From Bradyrhizobium sp. CCGE-LA001 (lineage in GTDB: Bacteria > Pseudomonadota > Alphaproteobacteria > Rhizobiales > Xanthobacteraceae): a stretch of DNA of 64,000 nucleotides. Shown one piece after another: positions 39,526 through 48,583 of this stretch (position 1 is its first letter; each line of letters starts with the position of its first letter). The notes beneath the pieces are model-generated. The model searched no databases, was not told the origin of the DNA, and saw only the letters and a program-made list of their open reading frames with translations. The translations under genes and the position numbers were made by a program. The stretch spans positions 6,193,501 to 6,257,500 of the forward strand of contig NZ_CP013949.1 in NCBI RefSeq assembly GCF_000296215.2, in the 5' to 3' direction.

Positions 39526-39556
39526 TTGAACCTTGCGTCGCGTGAGGTTGTAAGAT
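39526..39556 (+). promoter_or_regulatory. MerR-type promoter, copy 4
   Basis: TTGAAC, a 19-base spacer with the dyad ACCTTGCG-TC-GCGTGAGGT, then TAAGAT. This is the copy with the most complete dyad. The next candidate genes are the coupled pair at 39992 and 40234. Confidence 0.5.
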
Positions 39557-39991
39557 CGCGAGCGAAAGTTGGCGCCGCGCAGACGTCAACTTTGGGATGC
39601 CGAACTGCTATAGTGCGCCGGCTTAGCACCAGATGGAGCCGACGCTCCGCAACCGTCGAGTCAGAGTGCACCTGTAGGAGCGAGATCTTGAGAAGGTTAT
39701 CAGCAGAGTTCGCGGATAGAGTACGGGAGCACGGACAATGGGGTGAGCTAGAGGATGAAGCGGCACTAGGAAGCGGAACCTTCAATTCGCCGCGCAGAAC
39801 AATGAACGCCCTCGAAGCGACCCTTAGCAAAGTTGCCACATGCGCTGCGCACGATGAACGGCGACCGCCTCCGGTACATGGTGTCGGTCCAGGCGCGCTC
39901 CTCGCAGATCAGGGGATGATTGAGAGCGATACCCTTCCGTGGCGGAGCCGTCGAACAAGTAGTCAGCGCTGTCTGCGCAAGGAGGAGCACA
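39557..39991. other. Gene-free stretch after MerR-type promoter copy 4
   Basis: Overlapping frames on both strands, none with a start signal. It may be the leader of the 39992 gene. Confidence 0.35.
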
Positions 39992-40237
39992 ATGGACCGA
40001 TACAGTGCGCCACCCGACCCCGTTGCCATCGTCGATAAAGGCAGTGATGCGTCGACCCGTCTCGACATGCGCCTACTTCATCGTAGCGGGAGCTGGCATG
40101 CCGTGGCCGAGCAAGGTACGCGCGCGACCTTCCTGCCGAACAAGGGCAGCCACGGACGTGTTGGGGGCACCCCACGATCATCGAGAGACGGCCGATTATT
40201 AGGTCTCCACATCATGCTCGCTACGCATCAGGAATGA
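39992..40237 (+). CDS. Hypothetical basic protein
   Basis: An 81-residue frame (MDRYSAPPDPVAIVDKGSDA...) started by an ATG with a strong ribosome-binding site, AAGGAGGAGCACA. The protein is basic, soluble and has no recognised domain. Its TGA overlaps the ATG of the next frame (ATGA), which suggests translational coupling. Confidence 0.45.
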   Translation: MDRYSAPPDPVAIVDKGSDASTRLDMRLLHRSGSWHAVAEQGTRATFLPNKGSHGRVGGTPRSSRDGRLLGLHIMLATHQE

Positions 40238-40422
40238 ACATGACTACGCCACCAATGGAAGAAGCACTCGCGACTATGGCAGAGATAGACCACATTATTC
40301 GGAAATTTCGAGAGGTGATCGATACAGATAGCTCAATCCCTCCGGATCTGCGCGATACGCTGCATACAACGCTTGATAAGCATCTTCTCGCGGCAAAAAG
40401 GCGAGTTCTCAAACACTTATGA
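40234..40422 (+). CDS. Hypothetical small helical protein
   Basis: A 62-residue, almost entirely helical protein (ALATMAEIDHIIRKFREVID, then LRDTLHTTLDKHLLAAKRRV). It is coupled to the frame before it by an ATGA overlap. An alternative ATG lies two codons downstream. The amphipathic pattern resembles small regulatory or dimerising proteins; no family was recognised. Confidence 0.5.
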   Translation: MNMTTPPMEEALATMAEIDHIIRKFREVIDTDSSIPPDLRDTLHTTLDKHLLAAKRRVLKHL

Positions 40423-40869
40423 CTCCGTGCCGACAGCATCGATGTTCAAAGTCGAGGGCGTCGAGCACCATCTAAAGGCAGGCGTCCATGTCAAGCGTTC
40501 TCACAACGCTCCGGATATGACCAAAACACCTTTTCAGGCTCAGGGGGTGGAGGAGCGCTGCTTAAAGCTGTCCAGCGAAGCCGGCCAGGCCTGCTTAGAT
40601 ACTTGACGTCGTAGCAGTTCAGTCAAGATGCATGTCGGGTGGGGGCATGTGGCCTCTGGCTCGCCAACCGGCCCTGCTTTGGCGCGCCCGCTCCGCCACG
40701 AGTCGCACACGGCGATGTTGGCTTCAGGCTATACGACACGGTTATTCTACTATCCCTTCTCGTCAGGACGCAACTTCCGCGACCAACGCCATCGCACAAG
40801 TTCAGCAGTCCAGATGAGAGCGGTTCTTCAGCCCATCTGTGAAGGAGCCTCACGCGCCATAAGGGACGT
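40423..40869. other. Gene-free stretch before the PurF-like operon
   Basis: No supported gene. No perfect TGT-N10-ACA site was found in it. Confidence 0.4.
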
Positions 40870-40885
40870 TGGTATGAGCCTTGCT
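40870..40885 (+). promoter_or_regulatory. Possible sigma-54 promoter of the PurF-like operon
   Basis: TGGTAT-GAGCC-TTGCT has the invariant GG and GC 10 bases apart and a consensus -12 element; the -24 element departs from TGGCAC at two bases. It lies 145 bases before the first gene of the operon. No clear NifA site was found upstream, so the call is tentative. Confidence 0.4.
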
Positions 40886-41029
40886 TACCCAGGCTCAGTC
40901 CATGTGGTTCGCCAAGTCGAGTGCATTACTTCAGCGTCGACGTCTGGTTCCAGATGAATGTGTGCAACAAAGCAGAGTTGAAATAAGCCGCAACGGCAGC
41001 ATCCATACATATATCCAAGGAGACATAGC

Positions 41030-42613
41030 ATGTCCGGTGTTGCAGGCGCATTTGTGCTGCCTTCAAGCCGCTCAAAAGCGACCGTCTACGATCAGCTCAA
41101 GCACATGGTGCCGAAGCTAGAGAACCGAGGACAGGCCGGGTTCGGGGTCGCCGCGTTCATGCATGAAGGAGGCTTTCGATATGCGAAGTCCTATCGTCTC
41201 CCACGTAACCTGGCGGGGATTGATCATGATGAGCAGGATGCGCCTTTCAGACCGAGTGTAGCGATTGCACACATTCGCACCCCTTCTTCCACAGGAAATA
41301 GTTACGCTGAGTTGCAGCCGCTTGACAATAACAAGATCGGCTTCCGCCATTTGGCAGTTTGTTTCAACGGGGCTTTGGTCAACGCTAATGAACTAAGGGA
41401 AGAACTGCGCGCGGAGGGCCATCAGCTTAACAGCAAGTTGGATACTGAGGTCTTGCTCAGGCTCATAGAGCGCATCTGTCAGAGAGATTACTGGCAGCAC
41501 TTTCTGGCCGTTGATTACGAGAAAGTCTTTCAAGAACTCAACGGCCTCGTTGACGGAGCTGTCAGCGCACTCTTGCTGGACGGCTTGGGAAATCTGACCG
41601 CCTTCCGCAATAGCAGCGGTTTGCGGCCTTTGGAATTCATGCAAACCGAAGACGGCTTTCTGCTTTTTGCCTCGGAAAATAGTGCATTTTCCGGACTGAA
41701 AGGCCAGATCGACGAGGTCCGGCCCAGTCACATCAAGCATGTGAACGGCAGAACGGGTGATTGCCTAGACCGCTTTGTGGGCGGCGCGCAACGTGAGCCA
41801 AAGCTTTGCGCCTACGAAACGCTCTATCTGGCAAACGCAAGAACGTTGGTACGCGGTCAATCCAATCTGACAACTCGTCGTAATATTGGGATGAGCTTAG
41901 GTCGCGTTCTCTGGCCGAGAATAACAATCGGAACAGGCTCCGCTCCTATAATCGTTGCTTCCATGCCACGCACAGGAGCACCGTATGCGGACGGTTTATT
42001 TGCGTGCCTGCTCAAACAGCAAGCTGACCTGATCGAACGAGTCGAAGTTATCGGAATAAGCCATTCTCAGCGCACGCTTATCGGCGACCTCGGCCAGCGC
42101 AAATCGCTCATCTCGCAAAAGTACCGCCTCAACGGAAAAGACGTCACAGATAGAATCATCATCGTAGCGGATGAAGCCCTCATTCGGGGCGACACAAGCC
42201 GGGCAGTCACGGAAATGCTCCTTGGGGCCGGCGCCAAGGCTGTGCATTGGGCTATCGGCTCGCCGCCTATCGTCGCGCCGAATTACTATGGCATGGGTAT
42301 AGAGACCATAGACGAGCTCGCGTTCTGGAACATATGGAAAACTCTACCATCCGAGGCGCGGAAGGAAAGCTTGCGCTTTCATCGGATCCCGCCGCAAACG
42401 CTCGAGGTAATCCAGCGCGGAATTGCTCTGTCGATCAAGGCTGCCACTGTCACGTATCTGCCCTTCGAAGCTCTCCTCTCACTGCTGCCGCAGGGCCACG
42501 ATGGAATAGATCTATCTGCGTTTACGTTCGAGATGCCGACTCCCGCGGGGCAAAAACGCGCAAACGAAAACCTGAACCGATTGCTTGCCGATCACCTTTA
42601 CGGACACGCCTAG
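41030..42613 (+). CDS. PurF-like amidophosphoribosyltransferase paralogue with Ser in place of the catalytic Cys
   Basis: A 527-residue protein with both PurF domains. The N-terminal Ntn-hydrolase glutaminase begins MSGVAGA where PurF has MCGIVGI, so the residue exposed after Met removal is Ser, not Cys. Other glutamine-site residues remain: R83 (AHIRTP), N113-G114 (CFNGALVNA) and D138 (KLDTEVLL). The C-terminal phosphoribosyltransferase domain keeps the PRPP loop as VADEALIRGDTS, compared with DDSIVRGTT in PurF. A true purine-pathway role is unlikely; ammonia-dependent, amide-hydrolysing or a new amine-transfer activity is possible. AAGGAG precedes the ATG. It is the first of three coupled genes. 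Confidence 0.8.
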   Translation: MSGVAGAFVLPSSRSKATVYDQLKHMVPKLENRGQAGFGVAAFMHEGGFRYAKSYRLPRNLAGIDHDEQDAPFRPSVAIAHIRTPSSTGNSYAELQPLDNNKIGFRHLAVCFNGALVNANELREELRAEGHQLNSKLDTEVLLRLIERICQRDYWQHFLAVDYEKVFQELNGLVDGAVSALLLDGLGNLTAFRNSSGLRPLEFMQTEDGFLLFASENSAFSGLKGQIDEVRPSHIKHVNGRTGDCLDRFVGGAQREPKLCAYETLYLANARTLVRGQSNLTTRRNIGMSLGRVLWPRITIGTGSAPIIVASMPRTGAPYADGLFACLLKQQADLIERVEVIGISHSQRTLIGDLGQRKSLISQKYRLNGKDVTDRIIIVADEALIRGDTSRAVTEMLLGAGAKAVHWAIGSPPIVAPNYYGMGIETIDELAFWNIWKTLPSEARKESLRFHRIPPQTLEVIQRGIALSIKAATVTYLPFEALLSLLPQGHDGIDLSAFTFEMPTPAGQKRANENLNRLLADHLYGHA

Positions 42614-42627
42614 TGAATGAGGTCGCG

Positions 42628-43308
42628 ATGAAACCTGCTCTTGTATTTGATTGGAACGGTACGCTCCTCGACGATGCCGACGTCTTGCTGCAAACCACGA
42701 ACATCATACTTGGCCGCTTCGACCGCGCTGCTATCGATATGCAGACTTTTCGGGACCGATTCGATGTTCCACTTTCCGTTTTCTACCGTAGTCTCGGATT
42801 GTCGGAAGGGGATATCGAGACGATCGATAGTGATAGTAGTGCAATCTTTCATGACGTCTATGAACCGCTCGCGAACAAGGCCGCTTTACGCGACGGCGCG
42901 AGATGCATCTTGGAAACAGCACGTCAACATGACATATCTAGCATTATCGTCAGTAATCATATAGCCGATCCCGTTCGAGCCCAATTACAAAGACATGGCA
43001 TCAACGATTGCGTGGCGGAGGTTCTGGCGTTCGAAAGCCGCGCGACCCAATTCAAGAGCATGAGCAAAGGGGAGCGGCTTCGTCGATATATTCAGGCATA
43101 CGATCTGACGCCAGGCTCAATTTTTATCGTCGGGGACATGCCTGTCGAAATGGATATTGCACGCGATCTTGGACTGATCAGCATAGCAATTATGGGAGGA
43201 TGTGTATCGGAGTCCCGGTTGAAATTGGCGCAACCAGATTATCTCGTTGAGGACCACCATATGCTGCTGCCGATTCTGCAGGACCGCGGTCTCTTGGGAA
43301 CCTCATAG
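42628..43308 (+). CDS. HAD-superfamily hydrolase
   Basis: A 226-residue HAD phosphatase. Motif I is FDWNGTLLDD (Asp nucleophile; the usual second Asp is Asn, as in the DWNGTL subgroup), motif II is IIVSNH, and motif IV is FIVGDMPVEMDIARDLG. The cap domain lies between residues about 15 and 80. It most likely dephosphorylates a small metabolite, perhaps the product of the preceding PRPP-using enzyme. The ATG at 42628 is preferred over the GTG at 42613, which overlaps the stop of the PurF-like gene. Its TAG overlaps the GTG of the next gene. Confidence 0.82.
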   Translation: MKPALVFDWNGTLLDDADVLLQTTNIILGRFDRAAIDMQTFRDRFDVPLSVFYRSLGLSEGDIETIDSDSSAIFHDVYEPLANKAALRDGARCILETARQHDISSIIVSNHIADPVRAQLQRHGINDCVAEVLAFESRATQFKSMSKGERLRRYIQAYDLTPGSIFIVGDMPVEMDIARDLGLISIAIMGGCVSESRLKLAQPDYLVEDHHMLLPILQDRGLLGTS

Positions 43309-44231
43309 TGAAGCTCGCCTTGACTCACGTATCAACTGCAACACCAGGGACTGCCGAGCAAAGGATTGGCCTGATCGGCGCAGGACGCATGGGGACGGGA
43401 ATGGGGATCAGCCTTTTGCGTCACGGCGCCGAGCTGCACATCAAAGTCAACAGAAACCGTGTTGGCGCGGACCGCTTGACCGCTATGGGTGCCTATGAGC
43501 ACACCGCAGTTTGTGAATTAGCTCGGCATGTAAGTGCCGTCGTTTTATCGCTGCCCTCAAGCTGCGAGGTCGAGGCAGTCTGCCTTGGGCAACATGGGCT
43601 ATTTGCACATTTGGCTCGACAGAGCTTGATACTTGACTGCACGACGTCCTATCCTGCTTCAACACTCGCTTTGGCCGAACAGGCCAAAAAGCATGACTTA
43701 CACTTCATAGACGCCCCAGTGACACGAAGCCCCGAACAAGCAGAACGAGGGCAACTCAACGCCATCGTTGGATCGGATGAGAACACGTTTCCTGCCGCTG
43801 CTCGTGTTCTTACCGCATTCTGCGAGAACATTGTCCATGTGGGTGATGTTGGACAAGGCCATAAGCTCAAGCTTGTCTACAATAGCATGACGATGGGCAT
43901 AGCGTCAGTGGCTGCCGAAGCCTGCCAGTTTGCGCAGGCGATCGATGTTGACCTAGCGACCTTACGCTCTTTGGTCGGTCGCGGCGCGACCAACAGCGGG
44001 ATATTCCAAAGTTTCGCAGCCTTCTTGTTAGGCGAAACGCCCGATGCTTTGGCAATATCGATTACAAATGCCCGGAAAGATATCGAGTGCGGCGTGCGAT
44101 TGGCAAACGAGACGGCGTTGAAGATACCGGTTCTGACTGCCGCCGCGCAAAAGTTCCACACCTCTGTAGCCGAAGGCAAAGGTGAACTGACCTTGCCTCA
44201 TCTTGCACTTTCCGAGGCAAAGGGATCATAG
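43308..44231 (+). CDS. NAD(P)-dependent 3-hydroxyisobutyrate dehydrogenase-family oxidoreductase
   Basis: A 307-residue beta-hydroxyacid dehydrogenase. The nucleotide-binding loop is IGLIGAGRMGTGMG (about residue 22), the substrate-binding signature is FIDAPVTRSPEQAERG, and the catalytic lysine lies in GHKLKLVYNSM. These enzymes oxidise or reduce a beta-hydroxy acid or an imine. It starts with GTG overlapping the stop of the HAD gene (TAGTG). It is the last gene of the operon; the next gene, fixA, is convergent. Confidence 0.85.
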   Translation: MKLALTHVSTATPGTAEQRIGLIGAGRMGTGMGISLLRHGAELHIKVNRNRVGADRLTAMGAYEHTAVCELARHVSAVVLSLPSSCEVEAVCLGQHGLFAHLARQSLILDCTTSYPASTLALAEQAKKHDLHFIDAPVTRSPEQAERGQLNAIVGSDENTFPAAARVLTAFCENIVHVGDVGQGHKLKLVYNSMTMGIASVAAEACQFAQAIDVDLATLRSLVGRGATNSGIFQSFAAFLLGETPDALAISITNARKDIECGVRLANETALKIPVLTAAAQKFHTSVAEGKGELTLPHLALSEAKGS

Positions 44232-44862
44232 GGCAATGACCGGAGTGAGCCCTGAACCCTAATCGCGTTGTCCATACCTTCCTGCGGCCGACGAAGTGGG
44301 GATCGCGGAGCTGGCACCTTATTTCTCTCCATGGACCGGCTTCGGTGCACGGGCAATTGCATGGCAACTCCATCGGACTTTGCCGCCACGCGCGGGCCGC
44401 CGCGATATCGGGAGCAAAAGTAAGCAGCGACCTCGTCCACCACGCAGGGCGCCGGGACTGCTTTCGTGAGCAGCAATCCACAGTGACGTACCACTTGAGC
44501 AGCCCATGGTGTAGGGACTCGCGCAATTGTATGCGTTCGGCAACCAAGATCCTCAGAATAAGACTTCCGTTACCGGCACATAGCGTCACGGGAGTACATC
44601 AGGAGCTAAGGTTGATATAGATCAGCCCCGTCGTGGTCTTGGCGTACCACGGGCCCGGACATTGCGCCTTCCCTCGCGTTGACTGACATCTTTGGCGCCT
44701 CTTACCGCAGCTGACCGATGTACACTGCACAGCCCACTTCCATTTCGCAGCCCACGCGTAGATCTGGCTTGCGTGTTCAGGTCACGGCCACTCTGGCATC
44801 GGCTTAGTTGGGTGTGAGTGCGGGTGCTCTGGCAGCCTGGTTCATCGCAAAGTCCCTCTGGA
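44232..44862. other. Gene-free stretch between convergent operons
   Basis: Lies between the 3' ends of the dehydrogenase gene (plus) and fixA (minus). No good terminator hairpin was seen for either. Frames on both strands lack coding character. Confidence 0.45.
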
Positions 44863-45702
44863 TTACTCACGGACGAGTGCGGCAAGCTCCGCTTCGAGCT
44901 TAGGTTGGTGCTCAAAGATCGCATTTATCAAGGCTTGCGCGGGCTGCTCGGGAGCCTCCACCAGCGCCGCTTTCCCAGCACGCGCCGAGGGAGCGAATAC
45001 TCGCTTGACAACTGTCGGTGACCCCTTGAGTCCGCATTTGGACAGGTCCTCGACCCCGGCGTCCTGCGCGCTCCATTTCAAGATTGGCGCGCGGGCGGCT
45101 CGCAGCGCATCCGCCATGCAGCCGCGACGGATCTGGTTAGTGGCTTCAAGCATGGTAATGAGACACGGCAGCTTGGTCAGCAGAACCTGGACGCCGCCTT
45201 CAGCCCGCCGTTCCGCTTCAAGTGTACGTGCGATCAGATCCAGCGCTCTGATCTTTGCCACGTAGGTCAGCTGTAGCACGTCAAGCCGTTTCGCAATGCC
45301 CGGTCCGACCTGGGCTGTGTCACCGTCGATAGTCTGCTTGCCGGTAAAGATTAGGTCAGGCGGCCCATATTCATGGGCGATTTTTCGGATCGCGGCTGCC
45401 AACGCGTAAGTTGTTGCCAGAGTATCAGAGCCCGCGAAGCGGCGGTCGGTGAGCAGAATGGCCCGGTTGGCTCCGAATGTCAGCGCCTTTCGTAAAGAGT
45501 CTTCGGCCGACATTGGCCCCATTGTAAGCACGGTTATTTCGCCGCCGAACCGGTCGCGCAGCTCCAGCGCTGCCTCAAGCGCGAAGAGATCGTATGGATT
45601 GATGATCGTCGGCACGCCCTGCCGCATGATTGTGTTGGTTACGGGGTGCACGCGAATCTGTGCGGAGTCAGGAACCTGCTTGATGCAGACGACGATGTGC
45701 AT
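44863..45702 (-). CDS. fixA: Electron transfer flavoprotein beta-type subunit FixA
   Basis: A 279-residue FixA: MHIVVCIKQVPDSAQIRVHP start, NPYDLFALEAALELRD and DLIFTGKQTIDGDTAQVGP, the flavin/AMP-binding signature of EtfB/FixA. FixABCX bifurcates electrons to ferredoxin for nitrogenase. The ATG at 45702 follows GGAGAAGTAC; upstream in-frame ATGs at 45714 and 45723 are less likely. It lies 40 bases after nifA, so it is read from the fixR-nifA promoter, as in B. japonicum, where fixA is also separate from fixBCX. The protein looks intact. Confidence 0.95.
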   Translation of the reverse strand: MHIVVCIKQVPDSAQIRVHPVTNTIMRQGVPTIINPYDLFALEAALELRDRFGGEITVLTMGPMSAEDSLRKALTFGANRAILLTDRRFAGSDTLATTYALAAAIRKIAHEYGPPDLIFTGKQTIDGDTAQVGPGIAKRLDVLQLTYVAKIRALDLIARTLEAERRAEGGVQVLLTKLPCLITMLEATNQIRRGCMADALRAARAPILKWSAQDAGVEDLSKCGLKGSPTVVKRVFAPSARAGKAALVEAPEQPAQALINAIFEHQPKLEAELAALVRE

Positions 45703-45742
45703 GTACTTCTCCATGTGTTGCAACAGCGGGCAAAGCCGTCAG

Positions 45743-47494
45743 CTAGAAACGCTTGATCTCGATCCCGTATTTCTTCAGCGCGTATCCGATCTGACGCGGC
45801 GTCACTCCAAGCAAACGCGCTGCCTTTGCCTGTACCCAGCCGGACCTTTCCATTGCCGCAACCACGCGCTCACGCTCGGCAATCCTGGGACCACCTACGA
45901 GAGCTGCGCGGGCAGGCACGAGGGAAGCCAGCTCGCCTCCGTATGGAGCGGCCGGTGCAGCAACTTCAGTCGGTTCCGTGATAGGCTTGGTAGGCGCCGG
46001 TACATCCAGCTCCCCCACCAATGTTGTCTCATGGAGCTTGCTCCTCCACAGCTTTGCGGACAGGCATTGACCTTGGCAGCACGCAAAATCACCTTTGACG
46101 ATTGATTGCCCGAGCGCCAGCGTCGCGGTCCGTTCGACGCAATTTTCGAGCTCGCGCACATTTCCCGGAAAGCCGCAGTTCATCAGCACCACGATCGCAC
46201 TCGAATCGAAGACCAACGTACGGCCGTTTTCGCGGTTGAATTTCTTAAGAAATTCCGCGGCGAGCAGCGCAATATCATCACGCCTTTCGCGCAAGGGCGG
46301 AAGCAGCAAGGGAACCACGCTAATGCGGTAGTACAGGTCGGCGCGGAACTCATTACGTATCACGGCCTCCTCAAGGTTCTTGTTGGTCGCGGCAATCAAA
46401 CGAACGTCGACCTTGATCGTCTGATTGCTGCCCACACGCTCAAACTCCTGCTCTTGCAAAACACGCAGCAACTTGGCCTGAAACGAGGGTGATATTTCCC
46501 CGATTTCATCGAGAAAGAGAGTTCCCTTATCAGCCAATTCGAACCGCCCTTTGCGCGAGCTAAACGCACCGGTGAAGGCACCCTTCTCATGACCGAACAA
46601 TTCCGATTCCAACACCGTCTCGGAGAGCGCAGCGCAATTTAGTTTTATGAAGGGCCGCTTTGCACGTGATGACAGTTCGTGAATGGCTTTTGCAACCAGC
46701 TCCTTGCCCGTTCCGGATTCTCCGCGCAGCAGCACTGCGCTGTTCGATTTGGAGACAACCGCGATCTTCTCCAACAGGGCGTGCAGCGGCGGGCTATCGC
46801 CAATGATGCCCGGGATGCGAACTTTTTTGCGCTCCCTCGCAGGCTGCTTGTGCTCGATTGATTGCTGTTCCTGGCTGCCCCTCTCAGCCAATACCTGGTC
46901 GCGGTCACACGTAAACGAGCGGTGCAGCCTAACTGTCTGGCCGACGAGATCGGCGATCATGGTGAGAAGCCGCACGTCATAATCGAGCCGAGCACTCGAC
47001 TTGTTGTCCACGATACGGTCGATAGTCAACGCACCCATGACTTTCGCATCGATGCGAATGGGAATACCGATGAACGACACGACGACACCATTCGACGCAC
47101 CGAGCACATGCACATCCGCAGCAGTAAAGGCCGGCTCAATCGCAACGTTTTCGGCAATGAGCGGCCTATCCGTCGCCACGATATGGTCGATTGCCTTCAG
47201 CGGCAGGCGCATCCGGTAACGCTCGTCACTGCCATCGGTCCAGCCCGCGCCGACGGTAGTCTTCGGTATTCCATCATCGTCCAAGAGCGAGACAGTGCCG
47301 TGTCGCATCTGCACAAAAGATTGCAGAAGTTCGACGACCTTGGCCAACGTGATCTCTAGGCGGCACGGGGCCGTAAGTACCTTCGTAATCTCATAGACGC
47401 CGGTCAGCGCGCTCGCACGCAACGACTCTATGTGCACCGTTTCGGCCGTCTCCAATGGACAGTCGCCTTCGCGTGCGGACGCAATATGCAGCAT
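45743..47494 (-). CDS. nifA: Nif-specific transcriptional activator NifA
   Basis: A 583-residue sigma-54 activator. The N-terminal GAF domain (about 25-170) is followed by the AAA+ domain with Walker A GESGTGKE, the sigma-54-contacting GAFTGAF loop and LFLDEIGEI, and a Fis-type C-terminal helix-turn-helix (AARLLGVTPRQIGYALKKYG). Between the last two is the oxygen-sensing cysteine set typical of rhizobial NifA: MNCGFPGNVRELENC, then FACCQGQC. It activates nif and fix promoters at low oxygen by binding TGT-N10-ACA. The ATG at 47494 has AAGGGGG at a good distance; the frame is open to 47599. Confidence 0.97.
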   Translation of the reverse strand: MLHIASAREGDCPLETAETVHIESLRASALTGVYEITKVLTAPCRLEITLAKVVELLQSFVQMRHGTVSLLDDDGIPKTTVGAGWTDGSDERYRMRLPLKAIDHIVATDRPLIAENVAIEPAFTAADVHVLGASNGVVVSFIGIPIRIDAKVMGALTIDRIVDNKSSARLDYDVRLLTMIADLVGQTVRLHRSFTCDRDQVLAERGSQEQQSIEHKQPARERKKVRIPGIIGDSPPLHALLEKIAVVSKSNSAVLLRGESGTGKELVAKAIHELSSRAKRPFIKLNCAALSETVLESELFGHEKGAFTGAFSSRKGRFELADKGTLFLDEIGEISPSFQAKLLRVLQEQEFERVGSNQTIKVDVRLIAATNKNLEEAVIRNEFRADLYYRISVVPLLLPPLRERRDDIALLAAEFLKKFNRENGRTLVFDSSAIVVLMNCGFPGNVRELENCVERTATLALGQSIVKGDFACCQGQCLSAKLWRSKLHETTLVGELDVPAPTKPITEPTEVAAPAAPYGGELASLVPARAALVGGPRIAERERVVAAMERSGWVQAKAARLLGVTPRQIGYALKKYGIEIKRF

Positions 47495-47726
47495 AGGGCG
47501 GTCCCCCTTGTCGTGATCGCCCTGCCCGGCACTTTGTTCAGCTTTACAAGCTTCGTGTTGCATGTCTTCTCGCTCTAAGCGCCAAATTCGAGATGACATA
47601 TAGGAATAACAGGTTTCCGTTCATAACGGCATTACGTTGCCGTAATTGTTCTTGTTCGTACGCGCGTGATGCAAATGGGACACGACGGCTGATTACCGGC
47701 ACACTGCGAACGTCATGCATAGCCGA

Positions 47727-48548
47727 CTACAGATGTTGTCCCCCGTTGATCAGCACCTCGGTGCCCGTGACATAACTTGCCGCATCCGAGCAAAGGAAGA
47801 AGAGGACCTTGGCGACCTCTTCAGTCGTCCCCAACCGGCTCAATGGTATACTCCGCAAAAGACGCGCTTCCGTTTCTGGCGACAACATGTCCGTCTTGAT
47901 TTCTCCCGGCGAGACCGCGTTCACGCGGATTCCATACGGTGCGTAATCATGCGCCATTTCCCGTGTAAGACATGCGAGCGCCGCCTTCGAAGTCGCATAC
48001 GCGCTGCCAGCAAATGGGTGCACCCTTGAGCCTGCGATTGAGGTCACATTGACAATCGATCCTGACGCGGCTCTTAGCTCCTCAAAAACTCCCTGCGCAA
48101 GCAGGATCGGAGCTACCATATTGAGGTGAAAGACCTCCATCCAGATTTCAAGTGACGTCGTCAAGGAGGTCAACCTCGCGCCATTCTGCCCTTTTGGCGA
48201 AGCGCCGGCATTGTTGATCAGCGCGTGCAAGGGCGCACCTGCGAGGCGCTTCTTCACCTCGGCAATCGCGCGCGGCAGAATTCGATGGTTACTGAGATCG
48301 ACTTGGATATGGTCTTCGGGTCCTGAGGTCCACGGGCACCGCTTCTCGTCAAGCGGTTGGCGCGCGCACGATATGATGCGCCAGCCAGCTTCCGCAAACA
48401 GCTCTGCGGTGGCGCGACCGATGCCACGCGTCGCTCCAGTCAGCAACAGCGTTTTGCGTTCACCCTGGCGGAAACCGGCTTCACCGCCTAAAGACGGGAA
48501 GTCCACGTCCTTCGTCGAGGTGTCCCTACTTAGTATATCAAGAGTCAA
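47727..48548 (-). CDS. fixR: Short-chain dehydrogenase FixR
   Basis: A 273-residue SDR with the cofactor motif LLTGATRGIGRA (about residue 36), NNAGASP, the Ser of VNVTSIAGS and the YATSK active site (Tyr-x3-Lys). FixR is co-transcribed with nifA in Bradyrhizobium and is not essential for fixation; its substrate is unknown. The start is TTG at 48548, supported by AGAGGAGGCGC six bases before it and by the promoter position. A 232-base gap separates it from nifA. Confidence 0.92.
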   Translation of the reverse strand: MTLDILSRDTSTKDVDFPSLGGEAGFRQGERKTLLLTGATRGIGRATAELFAEAGWRIISCARQPLDEKRCPWTSGPEDHIQVDLSNHRILPRAIAEVKKRLAGAPLHALINNAGASPKGQNGARLTSLTTSLEIWMEVFHLNMVAPILLAQGVFEELRAASGSIVNVTSIAGSRVHPFAGSAYATSKAALACLTREMAHDYAPYGIRVNAVSPGEIKTDMLSPETEARLLRSIPLSRLGTTEEVAKVLFFLCSDAASYVTGTEVLINGGQHL

Positions 48549-48583
48549 CTGCGCCTCCTCTCTTCGCCTGGCCCGAGACTCCG

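Noticed and set aside
42247..42627. Long N-terminal extension of the HAD hydrolase frame
   Set aside because: It overlaps the PurF-like gene; the HAD fold starts at the ATG at 42628.
44640..44670. GGGCCC-N5-TTGCG sigma-54-like match on the plus strand
   Set aside because: Nothing is encoded downstream on that strand and the -24 element is imperfect.
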